Notes: a model not told the origin generated them from the letters alone. A stretch of 7,644 nucleotides of DNA from Clostridia bacterium (GCA_017547865.1 JAFYOA010000242.1:1-7644), one strand, 5' to 3'; counted from the first letter of the stretch, positions 1 to 6,296 are shown. Made by a program: numbers and translations.

Positions 1-354
1 CCATTCCAGTTCTTCGGCACCGTTTTCCAGGTTGTTGTCCTGTTCATAGCTGCCATAGAACACGCGGTCGCCGGGTTCGGCAGCCAGCAGCGTGTAAATG
101 CGGGCATATTCTTTGCTGTCTCTGTAGTTGCCCAGGTCTTTAAAGAGATGGGCGGCTTCGGCGTATTTTCCGTTGTTCACGTAGCTTACGGCACGGTTGT
201 AATTGATGGCGGGGACAATAACGAAGATGATGAGAGCCAGTACAGCCAGCACACCGGCCACAGAGCCAATAAATGTGTACAGTGTCTTTTTGCTGCGCTG
301 CAGGTCCCAGATACGGTTGCGGATAAAGTAGAGCAAACCATCCAGACGAGTCAT
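1..354 (-). CDS. Membrane-anchored protein with TPR-like stretch and start of a DUF6273-type domain (partial)
   Basis: The reading frame is open for 118 codons from an ATG at 354 and runs off the left edge, so the C-terminal part is missing. Residues 1-23 are basic and cytoplasmic-looking (RNRIWDLQRSKK). Residues 24-47 form one strongly hydrophobic segment, probably a signal anchor. Residues 52-90 resemble the short TPR-like helix pair common in Clostridia (YNRAVSYVNNGKYAEAAHLF, then LGNYRDSKEYA). From residue 95 the text GDRVFYGSYEQDNN followed by GAEELEW matches the usual opening of DUF6273 domains, as far as I recall that family. The start is fixed by GGAGG (362-366 on the opposite strand) seven bases upstream. 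Function is unknown; a surface or envelope protein is inferred from the anchor. It is transcribed away from the 546 gene. Confidence 0.8.
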   Translation of the reverse strand, partial: MTRLDGLLYFIRNRIWDLQRSKKTLYTFIGSVAGVLAVLALIIFVIVPAINYNRAVSYVNNGKYAEAAHLFKDLGNYRDSKEYARIYTLLAAEPGDRVFYGSYEQDNNLENGAEELEW

Positions 355-414
355 GAAAAATCCTCCGTTTTTTAAAATGTGTAAAGAAAAATTGTAAGGT
401 TTGTTGTAGTTTTA

Positions 415-443
415 ATTTTAACATGGTAAGAATTTATAGGCAA
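415..443 (-). promoter_or_regulatory. Candidate sigma-A promoter, extended -10, for the minus-strand gene at 354
   Basis: Read on the minus strand: -35 TTGCCT (443-438), a 17-base spacer, then TGTTAAAAT, which is a TGn extended -10 with TAAAAT (420-415). Transcription would begin near 408, leaving a leader of about 54 bases that contains the GGAGG site. The -35 is weak, which fits the use of an extended -10. Confidence 0.5.
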
Positions 444-505
444 TAGGATGGCTTGTAAAATTTGTGTAAACATAATTTGCTTTTTCTGTACGCCTCACTT
501 GGTAC

Positions 506-534
506 TTTATTTTGCTAAATAAATGTGATACAAT
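506..534 (+). promoter_or_regulatory. Candidate extended -10 promoter for the 546 membrane protein and peptidase unit
   Basis: TGATACAAT at 526-534 is a TGn extended -10 with TACAAT (five of six consensus bases). The best -35 at a 17-base spacing is the weak TTTATT at 506-511. Transcription would start near 541, only about five bases before the ATG at 546. That would leave the AAGGG at 535-539 outside the message and favours the in-frame GTG at 567 as the real start. Confidence 0.5.
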
Positions 535-545
535 AAGGGCAGAAA

Positions 546-1163
546 ATGAAGAAAGGGTGTGCGTTTGTGGTCTCTAAAAAATATGCGGAGGATTACCACC
601 TGGAAACCGTAACGGATAAAAAAGGTCTGCCGGCCAAAAAAGCGGTGTATGTAGGCCCCTACTACATTCATACGGCCTCCGATGCGGAAGTGGCGCTTTC
701 CAAAAAAATCTGTCTGCCGGCATGCGTGGCGCAGTGGGTTCTGTTTGCCATGTGTTTTGTGCAGAACGGAACGGCAGCCCGTGCCTGGTGGGTAACGGTG
801 ATGTTTTTGGCTGTGCTGCTGCCGCTGGTGTATACCACCTGGGCTTGCATTACGCTTTCTCTTTCCAAAGCCCCTTTTAACCGGGAAAGCAGCGATGATC
901 TTTCACAGCGCTATCCCCGGGTAACCGGTATGCTGGCCGGTTTTGCCGGTGTTGCCTTTGCGGCCGGCTGCATTGCCTGCGTGCTGGATAAAAGCTTTAT
1001 GCTGCCGGGCGACCCGGTGTATCTTGGCGGTTTGACTGCCATGTGTCTGCTGGGCCTGCTGCTCTTTTCCCGGCGCAAAAGTTTTGAAACAACCGAGATT
1101 TCCCGCCGTTCCGAGTTGTTTTTGCGGCTGATGGCGGAAAAAGAAAGCAAACAGAAAGGATGA
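546..1163 (+). CDS. Four-helix membrane protein of unknown function
   Basis: I do not recognise a named family. Numbered from the ATG at 546 (205 residues), a soluble N-terminus of about 50 residues carries SKKYAEDYHLETVTDKKG and AVYVGPYY, a pattern I associate with small uncharacterised Clostridia membrane proteins. Four hydrophobic segments follow at about 55-73, 81-106, 128-147 and 158-174, then a basic, probably cytoplasmic tail (SRRKSFETTEISRRS). The start is uncertain. AAGGG (535-539) lies six bases before the ATG but probably upstream of the transcript start, whereas GAAAGGG (551-557) lies nine bases before an in-frame GTG at 567, which would remove the first seven residues (MKKGCAF) and give a 198-residue protein. 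It is the first gene of a unit with the M3 peptidase; its stop lies within a few bases of the peptidase start, so the two are probably co-translated. Any functional link to the peptidase is unproven. Confidence 0.8.
   Translation: MKKGCAFVVSKKYAEDYHLETVTDKKGLPAKKAVYVGPYYIHTASDAEVALSKKICLPACVAQWVLFAMCFVQNGTAARAWWVTVMFLAVLLPLVYTTWACITLSLSKAPFNRESSDDLSQRYPRVTGMLAGFAGVAFAAGCIACVLDKSFMLPGDPVYLGGLTAMCLLGLLLFSRRKSFETTEISRRSELFLRLMAEKESKQKG
1155..1160 (+). promoter_or_regulatory. Ribosome binding site that decides the peptidase start
   Basis: AAAGGA at 1155-1160 touches or overlaps an ATG at 1160, leaving no spacer, but stands eight bases before the in-frame ATG at 1169. This favours translation from 1169. 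It also means that the apparent 4-base ATGA overlap with the preceding gene is probably not used, and that the two genes are instead separated by five bases. Confidence 0.65.
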
Positions 1164-1168
1164 GTTGT

Positions 1169-2869
1169 ATGCTGAAAGTATCCGAGATTCCCTATAAGCG
1201 CTATACCATTGAAGAAGCCACCGAGGCCTTTGCTGCGGTGGAGGCGAAGTTCCAAAATGCTGCCTGTGCCCAGGACGTGGTGGATGCCCATGCCATGATG
1301 ATGGACATTATGCTGGAGTACAGCCAGGCCGCTTCTTTGGCCAACTGCCGTTTTACCCTGAACACCAAGGACGAGTTCTACCTGGCGGAAATGGGTTACT
1401 ACGATGAGGCCGGCCCGCTGTTTGAAAACCTGATGGTGAAGATTGCCGATTACATGCTGACCACCCCGTACCGTGCAGAGGTAGAGGAAAAGCTGGGTTC
1501 CCGTATTTTTAAGAAGTACGAGATCTCCAAAAAGGCGTTCGATCCCTGCATTGTGGAGGATGCGCAGCTGGAAAACAGCATTGTCACCGAGTATTCCACT
1601 TTTATGAGCCAGCTGGTGTTTGAGTACAAGGGCGAAAAAATGCCCCTTTCCAAACTGCGCGGCCATTTGGAAGATACCGACCGAGAGGACCGCCGCCTGG
1701 CTGCCATTGCCATCGGCAAGGGTTTGGAAGCTGTAAGCGATACCCTGGATGATATTTATGACCGCCTGGTGCAGGTGCGCACCAAGATCGCCCATAAGCT
1801 GGGCTACAAAAACTTTGTGGAGCTGGGCTACTACCGCATGGGCCGCCTGGATTACGATGCAGACATGGTAAAGCGCTTCCGCGATAACGTTGCCCAGGCA
1901 CTGGTGCCCTGCGTAAAAGCCACCAAAGAAAAAGTGGCTGCCGAGCTTGGCATCGATCAGGTGATGTTCTACGACAACGACATTTACGCTGCCGGTGAGG
2001 CTCCCCGCCCGATTTTTGATACCGACCACACCCCCGAGCTGTTTGAAGCCGCCCAGGAAATGTACAACACCATGCACCCCGAAATCGGTGAGTTTATGCA
2101 GCGCATGCGCGACGCCGAAGCCTTCGACGTGGAATCCCGCGATGGCAAGTTTGGCGGCGGCTACTGCACCTGCTTCCCCAAAAACGAGCAGCCGTTTATT
2201 CTGGCCAACTTCAACGGTTCCAGCGGCGACGTGGATGTGATCACCCATGAATTCGGCCATGCTTTGGCTGCGAACTTTGTATTTAAGTACGGCAGCATGG
2301 AACTGGATGTGGGCGGCATGGAAACCGCCGAGTGTCATTCCATGGGCATGGAGTTCTTCTGCGAGAAGTACATGGAAAAATTCTTTGGCGAAAATGCGGA
2401 TAAATACCGCCGCCGCCATCTGCTGGATGCCATGAGCTTCATTCCCTACGGCGTGATCGTGGACGAGTTCCAGCACATTGTGTACGAAAAGCCGGAGCTG
2501 ACCCCCGAACAGCGCAAGGAAGTCTACCGCAATCTGGAAAAGAAGTACCGTCCGTACATCAGCTATGAAGGCATTCCTTACCTGGAGGAAGGCACCCGCT
2601 GGCAGTACCAGATGCACATTTACGAAAGCCCCTTCTACTACATCGATTACTGCCTGGCCCAGACCGTGGCCATCGGCTTTATGCTGGCCGCCCGCGAGGA
2701 CTACGATGCAGCCCTGGCGAAGTACCTCAACTTCTCCAAGACCGGCGGCACCAAGCCCTTCGAACAGCTGATCGAAGATGCCGGCCTGGCTTCTCCCTTT
2801 AAGGAAGGCGCCCTGCAGACCATGGCCGAAAAGGTGATGGATGTAGTGGCCGCAATGCCCAATGCCTGA
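1169..2869 (+). CDS. M3 family zinc oligoendopeptidase (non-PepF class)
   Basis: A cytoplasmic metallopeptidase that should cut short peptides, probably in peptide recycling or nutrition. From the ATG at 1169 it has 566 residues, typical of the family. The catalytic motif HEFGH is at 360-364 (zinc ligands H360 and H364, general base E361), and the third ligand is most likely E388 in ETAECHSMGMEF, the right distance downstream. The C-terminal substrate-binding stretch is also intact: H483, then SPFYYIDYCLAQ with Y490, Y491 and Y494. The N-terminus (KVSEIPYKRYTIEEA) and overall length fit the M3 group that databases separate from PepF, so I give no symbol. There is no signal peptide. Codon use is strongly biased (AAG, TTC, GAG, CTG), suggesting good expression. 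An alternative ATG at 1160 adds three residues but has no usable ribosome-site spacing. A hairpin terminator follows directly. Confidence 0.95.
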   Translation: MLKVSEIPYKRYTIEEATEAFAAVEAKFQNAACAQDVVDAHAMMMDIMLEYSQAASLANCRFTLNTKDEFYLAEMGYYDEAGPLFENLMVKIADYMLTTPYRAEVEEKLGSRIFKKYEISKKAFDPCIVEDAQLENSIVTEYSTFMSQLVFEYKGEKMPLSKLRGHLEDTDREDRRLAAIAIGKGLEAVSDTLDDIYDRLVQVRTKIAHKLGYKNFVELGYYRMGRLDYDADMVKRFRDNVAQALVPCVKATKEKVAAELGIDQVMFYDNDIYAAGEAPRPIFDTDHTPELFEAAQEMYNTMHPEIGEFMQRMRDAEAFDVESRDGKFGGGYCTCFPKNEQPFILANFNGSSGDVDVITHEFGHALAANFVFKYGSMELDVGGMETAECHSMGMEFFCEKYMEKFFGENADKYRRRHLLDAMSFIPYGVIVDEFQHIVYEKPELTPEQRKEVYRNLEKKYRPYISYEGIPYLEEGTRWQYQMHIYESPFYYIDYCLAQTVAIGFMLAAREDYDAALAKYLNFSKTGGTKPFEQLIEDAGLASPFKEGALQTMAEKVMDVVAAMPNA

Positions 2870-2870
2870 T

Positions 2871-2920
2871 AAATAAAAAAGAAGCTGTGCGTGAAGAACT
2901 CATGCTCAGCTTTTTTATTT
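2871..2920 (+). terminator. Rho-independent terminator of the peptidase unit, A/T flanks on both sides
   Basis: Arms 2883-2894 and 2900-2911 form a 12-position stem (one T-T mismatch, one G-T wobble) around the loop AGAAC, followed by TTTTTTATTT. The upstream AAATAAAAAA mirrors the T-tract, so the hairpin could also stop transcription arriving from the right on the minus strand. Confidence 0.85.
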
Positions 2921-2925
2921 GGCGT

Positions 2926-3100
2926 TTATAAGGGAAACTCCTCCGGCGGGTGGGTTTGCCTCTTGAACAGCAGCGTGCTGTTCAATTCACCCCCTTTCGA
3001 GCGTTTCTTCGGCAAAAGAAATTTCGCTCGTTGAGATGAGCGCCCAAAGGAGTTGCCTTTGGAATCCACCACCTTTGAAAAGGTGGACGAAACTTTTACG
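2926..3100. repeat. Intergenic element with a chain of four inverted repeats, probably dispersed
   Basis: This gene-free stretch holds four separate hairpin-forming inverted repeats. They are 2963-2972 with 2976-2985 (TTGAACAGCA, three-base loop); 2998-3009 with 3016-3030 (CGAGCGTTTCTT, six-base loop, TTT bulge); 3044-3050 with 3056-3062 (CCAAAGG, loop AGTTG); and 3069-3075 with 3080-3086 (CCACCTT, loop TGAA). None has a T-tract, so they are not terminators. On the minus strand a 61-codon frame crosses it, but it is built from the repeats. From memory, text of this kind (TTTCAAAGGTGGTGGATTCC) recurs between genes in Ruminococcaceae genomes and is often called as tiny hypothetical proteins; I cannot verify that here. 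Confidence 0.5.
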
Positions 3101-3106
3101 TTCTGA

Positions 3107-3155
3107 AACAAAAAGCTGTGTGCCTTTTTTGAAGCACACAGCTTAATTTTTTTAT
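3107..3155 (-). terminator. Strong bidirectional hairpin terminator of the acylation operon
   Basis: A perfect 11-bp stem, AAGCTGTGTGC (3113-3123) and GCACACAGCTT (3134-3144), encloses a 10-base loop. On the minus strand, just after the TAA at 3154-3152, it is followed by TTTTTGTTT; on the plus strand by AATTTTTTTAT. It ends the three-gene minus-strand operon and shields it from the right-going peptidase transcript. Confidence 0.85.
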
Positions 3156-4246
3156 CGCAGGCTTTTACTGCTGTTCAGCAGCAGGGTACTGTACAGGAAC
3201 AGGGTGTCCTGCCCGTGGAAATCCACCAACTGGGGCAGCATAGCCGGGGCAATGTAACGGGTATCGATCACCGTTACCGTACCATAGCCGTGCACCAGCA
3301 GCGGCACCAGCGAACTGCCGAAGGAATCACGGAAGACCAGCAGTTCTTTTTCCGGGTCGCCCGCCGGGTTGGTAATGGTCAGCAGCGGGGTAGCGCCGGA
3401 GAGGAACAAATCGTAGGGATCCACGTTGCCAAAAGCGGGCAGGTCGTGCACAGCGGTGGTTTTGCCGGTTTCGTGGTTGTACACGGTGCAGCCTTCCAGC
3501 TCTTCGTTGGTCAGGTAGTGCAGGGGTTCGGCGGGCAGAGGCAGGGCGCTTTGCCCGGCATATACGCCCAAAAAGTCACCGGCGGTCTCGGTTTTGTATA
3601 CCGGAGAAGGCCCGGTGCCCAGAACTTCGGTAATGGCATCGGCCACACCGGTCAGGGTTTCCTGCCGCCAGTGGGTATCGGTGGCGTAGTAGTTTTCAAC
3701 GCCCAGCAAATGGTCGATGCGGATCTCTTCCATAAAAGGGAGGGCTTCGTTCATCTGTGCGTACAGGGCTTCGTAATCCATGGCAGGGTAGCCGTTGCCC
3801 TCGGCCAGGTACATGTTTTTATCCGGCACAATGCAGTAGAACACCTTGCTGCCCTGGGGCTGCAGGTAATCCCGGTACAACTGGGTAAACTTGCCGGCGG
3901 CATATGCCACAGAAGTCTCATCCAGCACCGGATCCAGCTTGGAAATCATGTTTTCGGCCATATAATAGCCCTCGGCATCTTTCTGCAGGAACAGATAGTG
4001 CTGTGCCAGGGCTTTCAGCCGGCGGAATTCATTGCGCAGGGGGAACTGATCGGTGAGGTATTCCTCTGCATCGGAAGAGAACTGGCCGGAAAGCAGGGTC
4101 TCCGTGGTGAGTTTCGGCGGCTGTTCCAGCTTGCGGCGTTCCCAAAAAGAAAACTCGTCCGGGGTCTTCAGCAGGGTCCACAGGCCAAAGCCGCCAATGA
4201 ACAGGCAGAAGACCAGCATGGTGGAAATGATGCGATAGCGTTTCAT
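3152..4246 (-). CDS. DHHW family / AlgX-AlgJ-like SGNH protein, membrane anchored
   Basis: A 364-residue extracytoplasmic protein that probably handles acyl groups on a surface polymer together with the MBOAT encoded just upstream. A signal anchor spans about 6-26. The next block (FWERRKLEQPP, then DQFPLRNEFRRLKAL at 66-80) is typical of DHHW proteins. The SGNH-type active-site elements are visible: TDTHW at 189-193 supplies D190 and H192, the same string seen in the acetyltransferases AlgX and AlgJ, and RDSFG at 306-310 supplies a candidate nucleophile S308. All three catalytic residues therefore seem present, which argues for an active enzyme. The ATG at 4246 is preceded by AAAGGAG (4259-4253) with six bases of spacing, and 14 bases separate it from the MBOAT stop. 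It is the last gene of the operon. The substrate is not indicated by the sequence. Confidence 0.87.
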   Translation of the reverse strand: MKRYRIISTMLVFCLFIGGFGLWTLLKTPDEFSFWERRKLEQPPKLTTETLLSGQFSSDAEEYLTDQFPLRNEFRRLKALAQHYLFLQKDAEGYYMAENMISKLDPVLDETSVAYAAGKFTQLYRDYLQPQGSKVFYCIVPDKNMYLAEGNGYPAMDYEALYAQMNEALPFMEEIRIDHLLGVENYYATDTHWRQETLTGVADAITEVLGTGPSPVYKTETAGDFLGVYAGQSALPLPAEPLHYLTNEELEGCTVYNHETGKTTAVHDLPAFGNVDPYDLFLSGATPLLTITNPAGDPEKELLVFRDSFGSSLVPLLVHGYGTVTVIDTRYIAPAMLPQLVDFHGQDTLFLYSTLLLNSSKSLR

Positions 4247-4260
4247 GTCGGTCTCCTTTC

Positions 4261-5661
4261 TTAAAAGCGGAAGTACAGGAAGGGGTTAAAGGAGCCATCC
4301 ACCAGCCAGGCGGTGCACAGCACCAGAATCAGGGCGGTGGCGGGGGCTTCCAGCAGAGCGGGCACGGGTGTTTTTTCCAGCTTTTCCACCAGGCGCTTGC
4401 ACAGAGGGGTAGAGGCAATAATGGACATCGCCAGCAGCACCGCAAAGCTCTGCAGGGTGTACAGGGCGCTTTCGGTAACGAGCGGCAGGCCGCGCAGGCC
4501 GAACATGCCGCCGATCTCCAGCAGCGCGGTGGACATATCGGCTGCATTGAAGATCACAAACCCGATGACCACGGTGAACAGTGTATAGATGTGCTGCAGC
4601 ACGGCGGGAGCCTTATCCAGCTTTTTCAGCAGCCACAGCTTTTCAATGGCCAGCAGAACGCCGTACCACAGGCCCCAAATGAGGAAGTTCCAGCCGGCGC
4701 CGTGCCAAATGCCCGTAAGACCCCACACAACAAAAATATTGCGCAGGTGCTTCGCCTTGGAAACACGGTTGCCGCCCAGGGGAATATACACATAATCCCG
4801 GAACCAGCCGCCCAGGGTCATGTGCCAGCGGCGCCAGAATTCCGTAACACTGCGGGAAATATAGGGGTAGTTGAAGTTTTCCGGGAAGCGGAAGCCAAAT
4901 ACCTGTCCAAGACCGATGGCCATGTCGCTGTAGCCGGAAAAATCCAGATAAATCTGCAAAGTAAAGCCAATGGCATACAGCCACATGCCCAGCACAGAGA
5001 GGGCTGCATCTTCCCGGCAGGCGGTGCACAGCATATCCAGCTGGTTGGCCAGCAGCACTTTTTTGCCCAGGCCAAAGGTGAACCGCCGTACGCCATTCGC
5101 AAAGCCCTCCATGGTAGAGGTGCGGGTCTGCAGTTCCCGCGCCACGTCTTTGCAGCGCACAATGGGGCCGGCAATCAGCTGGGGGAACAGTACCACATAG
5201 GTGGCCAGGTCGATCCAGCTTTTCTGCACCGGCACGTCGTCGCGGTATACATCGATGACATAGCTGATGGCCTGGAAGGTGTAAAAGCTGATGCCCACCG
5301 GCAAAACCAGCCGCAGCAGGGGCAGGTTCACCCCGAACAGGCTGTTGACGGTACCGAGGAGGAAATCGGTGTATTTAAAGAAAGCGAGGAATACCAGCGG
5401 CACAGTGCAGCCTGCATACAGCAGCCACTTGCCCGCCGGCGTTCCCCGCCTTGCTCCGATCCACCGTCCCGCAGCATATACGATCGTGATGGTCAGCACC
5501 ATCAGCAAGGCGTATTTGGGTTCCCCAATGGCGTAAAAGCCAAAGGAGAACACCAACAGCACAAGGTTCCGTGCCCGGGGAAAGAAGCGGTCTGCCAAAA
5601 AGTAGGCCGCCAAAACCCCCAGCAGGAACACGAACAGAAACGGAATGGATGAAAATACCAT
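4261..5661 (-). CDS. MBOAT family O-acyltransferase (AlgI type)
   Basis: A polytopic membrane enzyme expected to pass acyl (usually acetyl) groups from the cytoplasm to an extracytoplasmic acceptor. I place the start at ATG 5661, giving 466 residues beginning MVFSSIPFLFVFLLG, the classic AlgI-type N-terminus; AAGGG (5675-5671) lies nine bases upstream. An upstream ATG at 5706 would overlap the preceding gene and add 15 polar residues. Diagnostic motifs are present: PVGISFYTFQAISYVIDVYR (121-140), DFSGYSDMAIG (240-250), EFWRRWHMTLGGWFRDYVY (274-292) with H280, and TGIWHGAGWNF (316-326) with H320, the position of the essential histidine of AlgI. It is the middle gene, five bases after the lipoprotein and 14 before the DHHW gene, which is presumably its extracytoplasmic partner. 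Confidence 0.94.
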   Translation of the reverse strand: MVFSSIPFLFVFLLGVLAAYFLADRFFPRARNLVLLVFSFGFYAIGEPKYALLMVLTITIVYAAGRWIGARRGTPAGKWLLYAGCTVPLVFLAFFKYTDFLLGTVNSLFGVNLPLLRLVLPVGISFYTFQAISYVIDVYRDDVPVQKSWIDLATYVVLFPQLIAGPIVRCKDVARELQTRTSTMEGFANGVRRFTFGLGKKVLLANQLDMLCTACREDAALSVLGMWLYAIGFTLQIYLDFSGYSDMAIGLGQVFGFRFPENFNYPYISRSVTEFWRRWHMTLGGWFRDYVYIPLGGNRVSKAKHLRNIFVVWGLTGIWHGAGWNFLIWGLWYGVLLAIEKLWLLKKLDKAPAVLQHIYTLFTVVIGFVIFNAADMSTALLEIGGMFGLRGLPLVTESALYTLQSFAVLLAMSIIASTPLCKRLVEKLEKTPVPALLEAPATALILVLCTAWLVDGSFNPFLYFRF

Positions 5662-5666
5662 ATTGA

Positions 5667-6212
5667 TTAGCCCTTGGAGTGAGAAGTACCGGTCAGGCCG
5701 CCGCAAACGGTCTCAAAAGCCTTCACCAGGTTGTCGTCCATGTCGGTGCTCATGGCGCTGCCCATCATGATCATCATCACAACATCGCCGCTGGAAACAA
5801 CGTGCAGCTGGTCAGCTTCCACGCAGATCCACTTGCGGGTATCGATGTTCTCGAAGATTTCCTTCTTCACATCTTCAGCGTCGGCAGCGTTGTTCAGACG
5901 AGCCAGGCACAGGGAGTAAGCCTGGGAACCCATCATGGGCTCGGAGAACACAGCTTCCTTCAGCTTGTCGCCGTTCTGCAGACCCAGGAAGTAATTGACA
6001 GAGCTTTCTTCACCGGTCAGAACGATTTCCATGGGTTCACCCAGCATGAACTCGGGGGTGTTGTTTTCGTACAGTTTGGCAACCAGCTCGGTGAGGGTGC
6101 CTTCGTAGCCGCCGGCAGCTTCGGTGGTGCTGCTGGTGTTGTCGGAGCCCTGGCAGGCCACCAGGCCGCAGAGCAGTACAAGAGCCAGGACGAGGGAAAG
6201 AATACGTTTCAT
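5667..6212 (-). CDS. Small lipoprotein, DUF4358-like, first gene of the acylation operon
   Basis: A 181-residue exported lipoprotein. A basic start and hydrophobic core (MKRILSLVLALVLLCG) lead to a lipobox LVAC at 17-20 with C20 as the lipidated residue, followed by a Ser/Thr-rich linker (to about 34). The C-terminal half, with ADAEDVKKEIFENIDTRKW (111-129) and VVSSGDVVMMIMMGSA (138-153), resembles DUF4358 proteins, which I recall as frequent neighbours of MBOAT/DHHW genes. The assignment is by eye and moderate. The stretch 144-157 is unusually rich in methionine. Codon choice is of the highly expressed type (GGT, GCT, CGT, AAC, TTC, AAG dominate), unlike the MBOAT downstream. The start is supported by AGGAG (6226-6222) with nine bases of spacing. 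Its role is unknown; a helper of the acyltransferase is inferred only from the operon. Confidence 0.82.
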   Translation of the reverse strand: MKRILSLVLALVLLCGLVACQGSDNTSSTTEAAGGYEGTLTELVAKLYENNTPEFMLGEPMEIVLTGEESSVNYFLGLQNGDKLKEAVFSEPMMGSQAYSLCLARLNNAADAEDVKKEIFENIDTRKWICVEADQLHVVSSGDVVMMIMMGSAMSTDMDDNLVKAFETVCGGLTGTSHSKG

Positions 6213-6238
6213 TTTTTATTTCTCCTAACAGACAAAAT

Positions 6239-6283
6239 TTAAGCCGCTATGCACAGTGTTCCCAAAATGGGGGCAGCATACAT
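6239..6283 (-). other. Possible 14-codon leader ORF ahead of the acylation operon
   Basis: Within the predicted minus-strand leader (about 6290 to 6213), an ATG at 6283 opens a frame reading MYAAPILGTLCIAA and stops at TAA 6241-6239. Its only ribosome site is a weak CAGG five bases upstream. The codons show no run of one amino acid, so classical attenuation is not evident. It may be chance. Confidence 0.2.
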
Positions 6284-6296
6284 GGCGACCTGAGAT

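Noticed and set aside
911..2617. Long open frame (568 codons) on the minus strand, antisense to the peptidase
   Set aside because: It is the mirror of a GC-rich, codon-biased gene. The translation is rich in His, Val and Gly with no domain pattern, and the plus-strand frame encodes an unmistakable M3 peptidase.
2971..3086. Hairpins in the intergenic element as terminators, or as a CRISPR-like repeat array
   Set aside because: The four stems differ from each other, have no T-tracts, and no direct repeat with regular spacers is present.
2926..3111. 61-codon minus-strand frame as a small protein
   Set aside because: It is made of the hairpin repeats, has no well-placed ribosome site at its ATG and no recognisable fold; more likely a chance frame through a repeat element.
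3215..4264. 349-codon plus-strand frame opposite the DHHW gene
   Set aside because: Low-information Gly/Val/His/Gln-rich translation typical of antisense shadows; the minus frame has signal anchor, TDTHW and RDSFG motifs and a ribosome site.
4591..5652. 353-codon plus-strand frame opposite the MBOAT gene
   Set aside because: Gln/His/Ala-rich shadow with no motif; the minus frame carries all MBOAT signatures.
5662..5706. N-terminal extension of the MBOAT from ATG 5706
   Set aside because: It overlaps the lipoprotein gene by 40 bases and adds polar residues before the typical MVFSS start, which has its own ribosome site.
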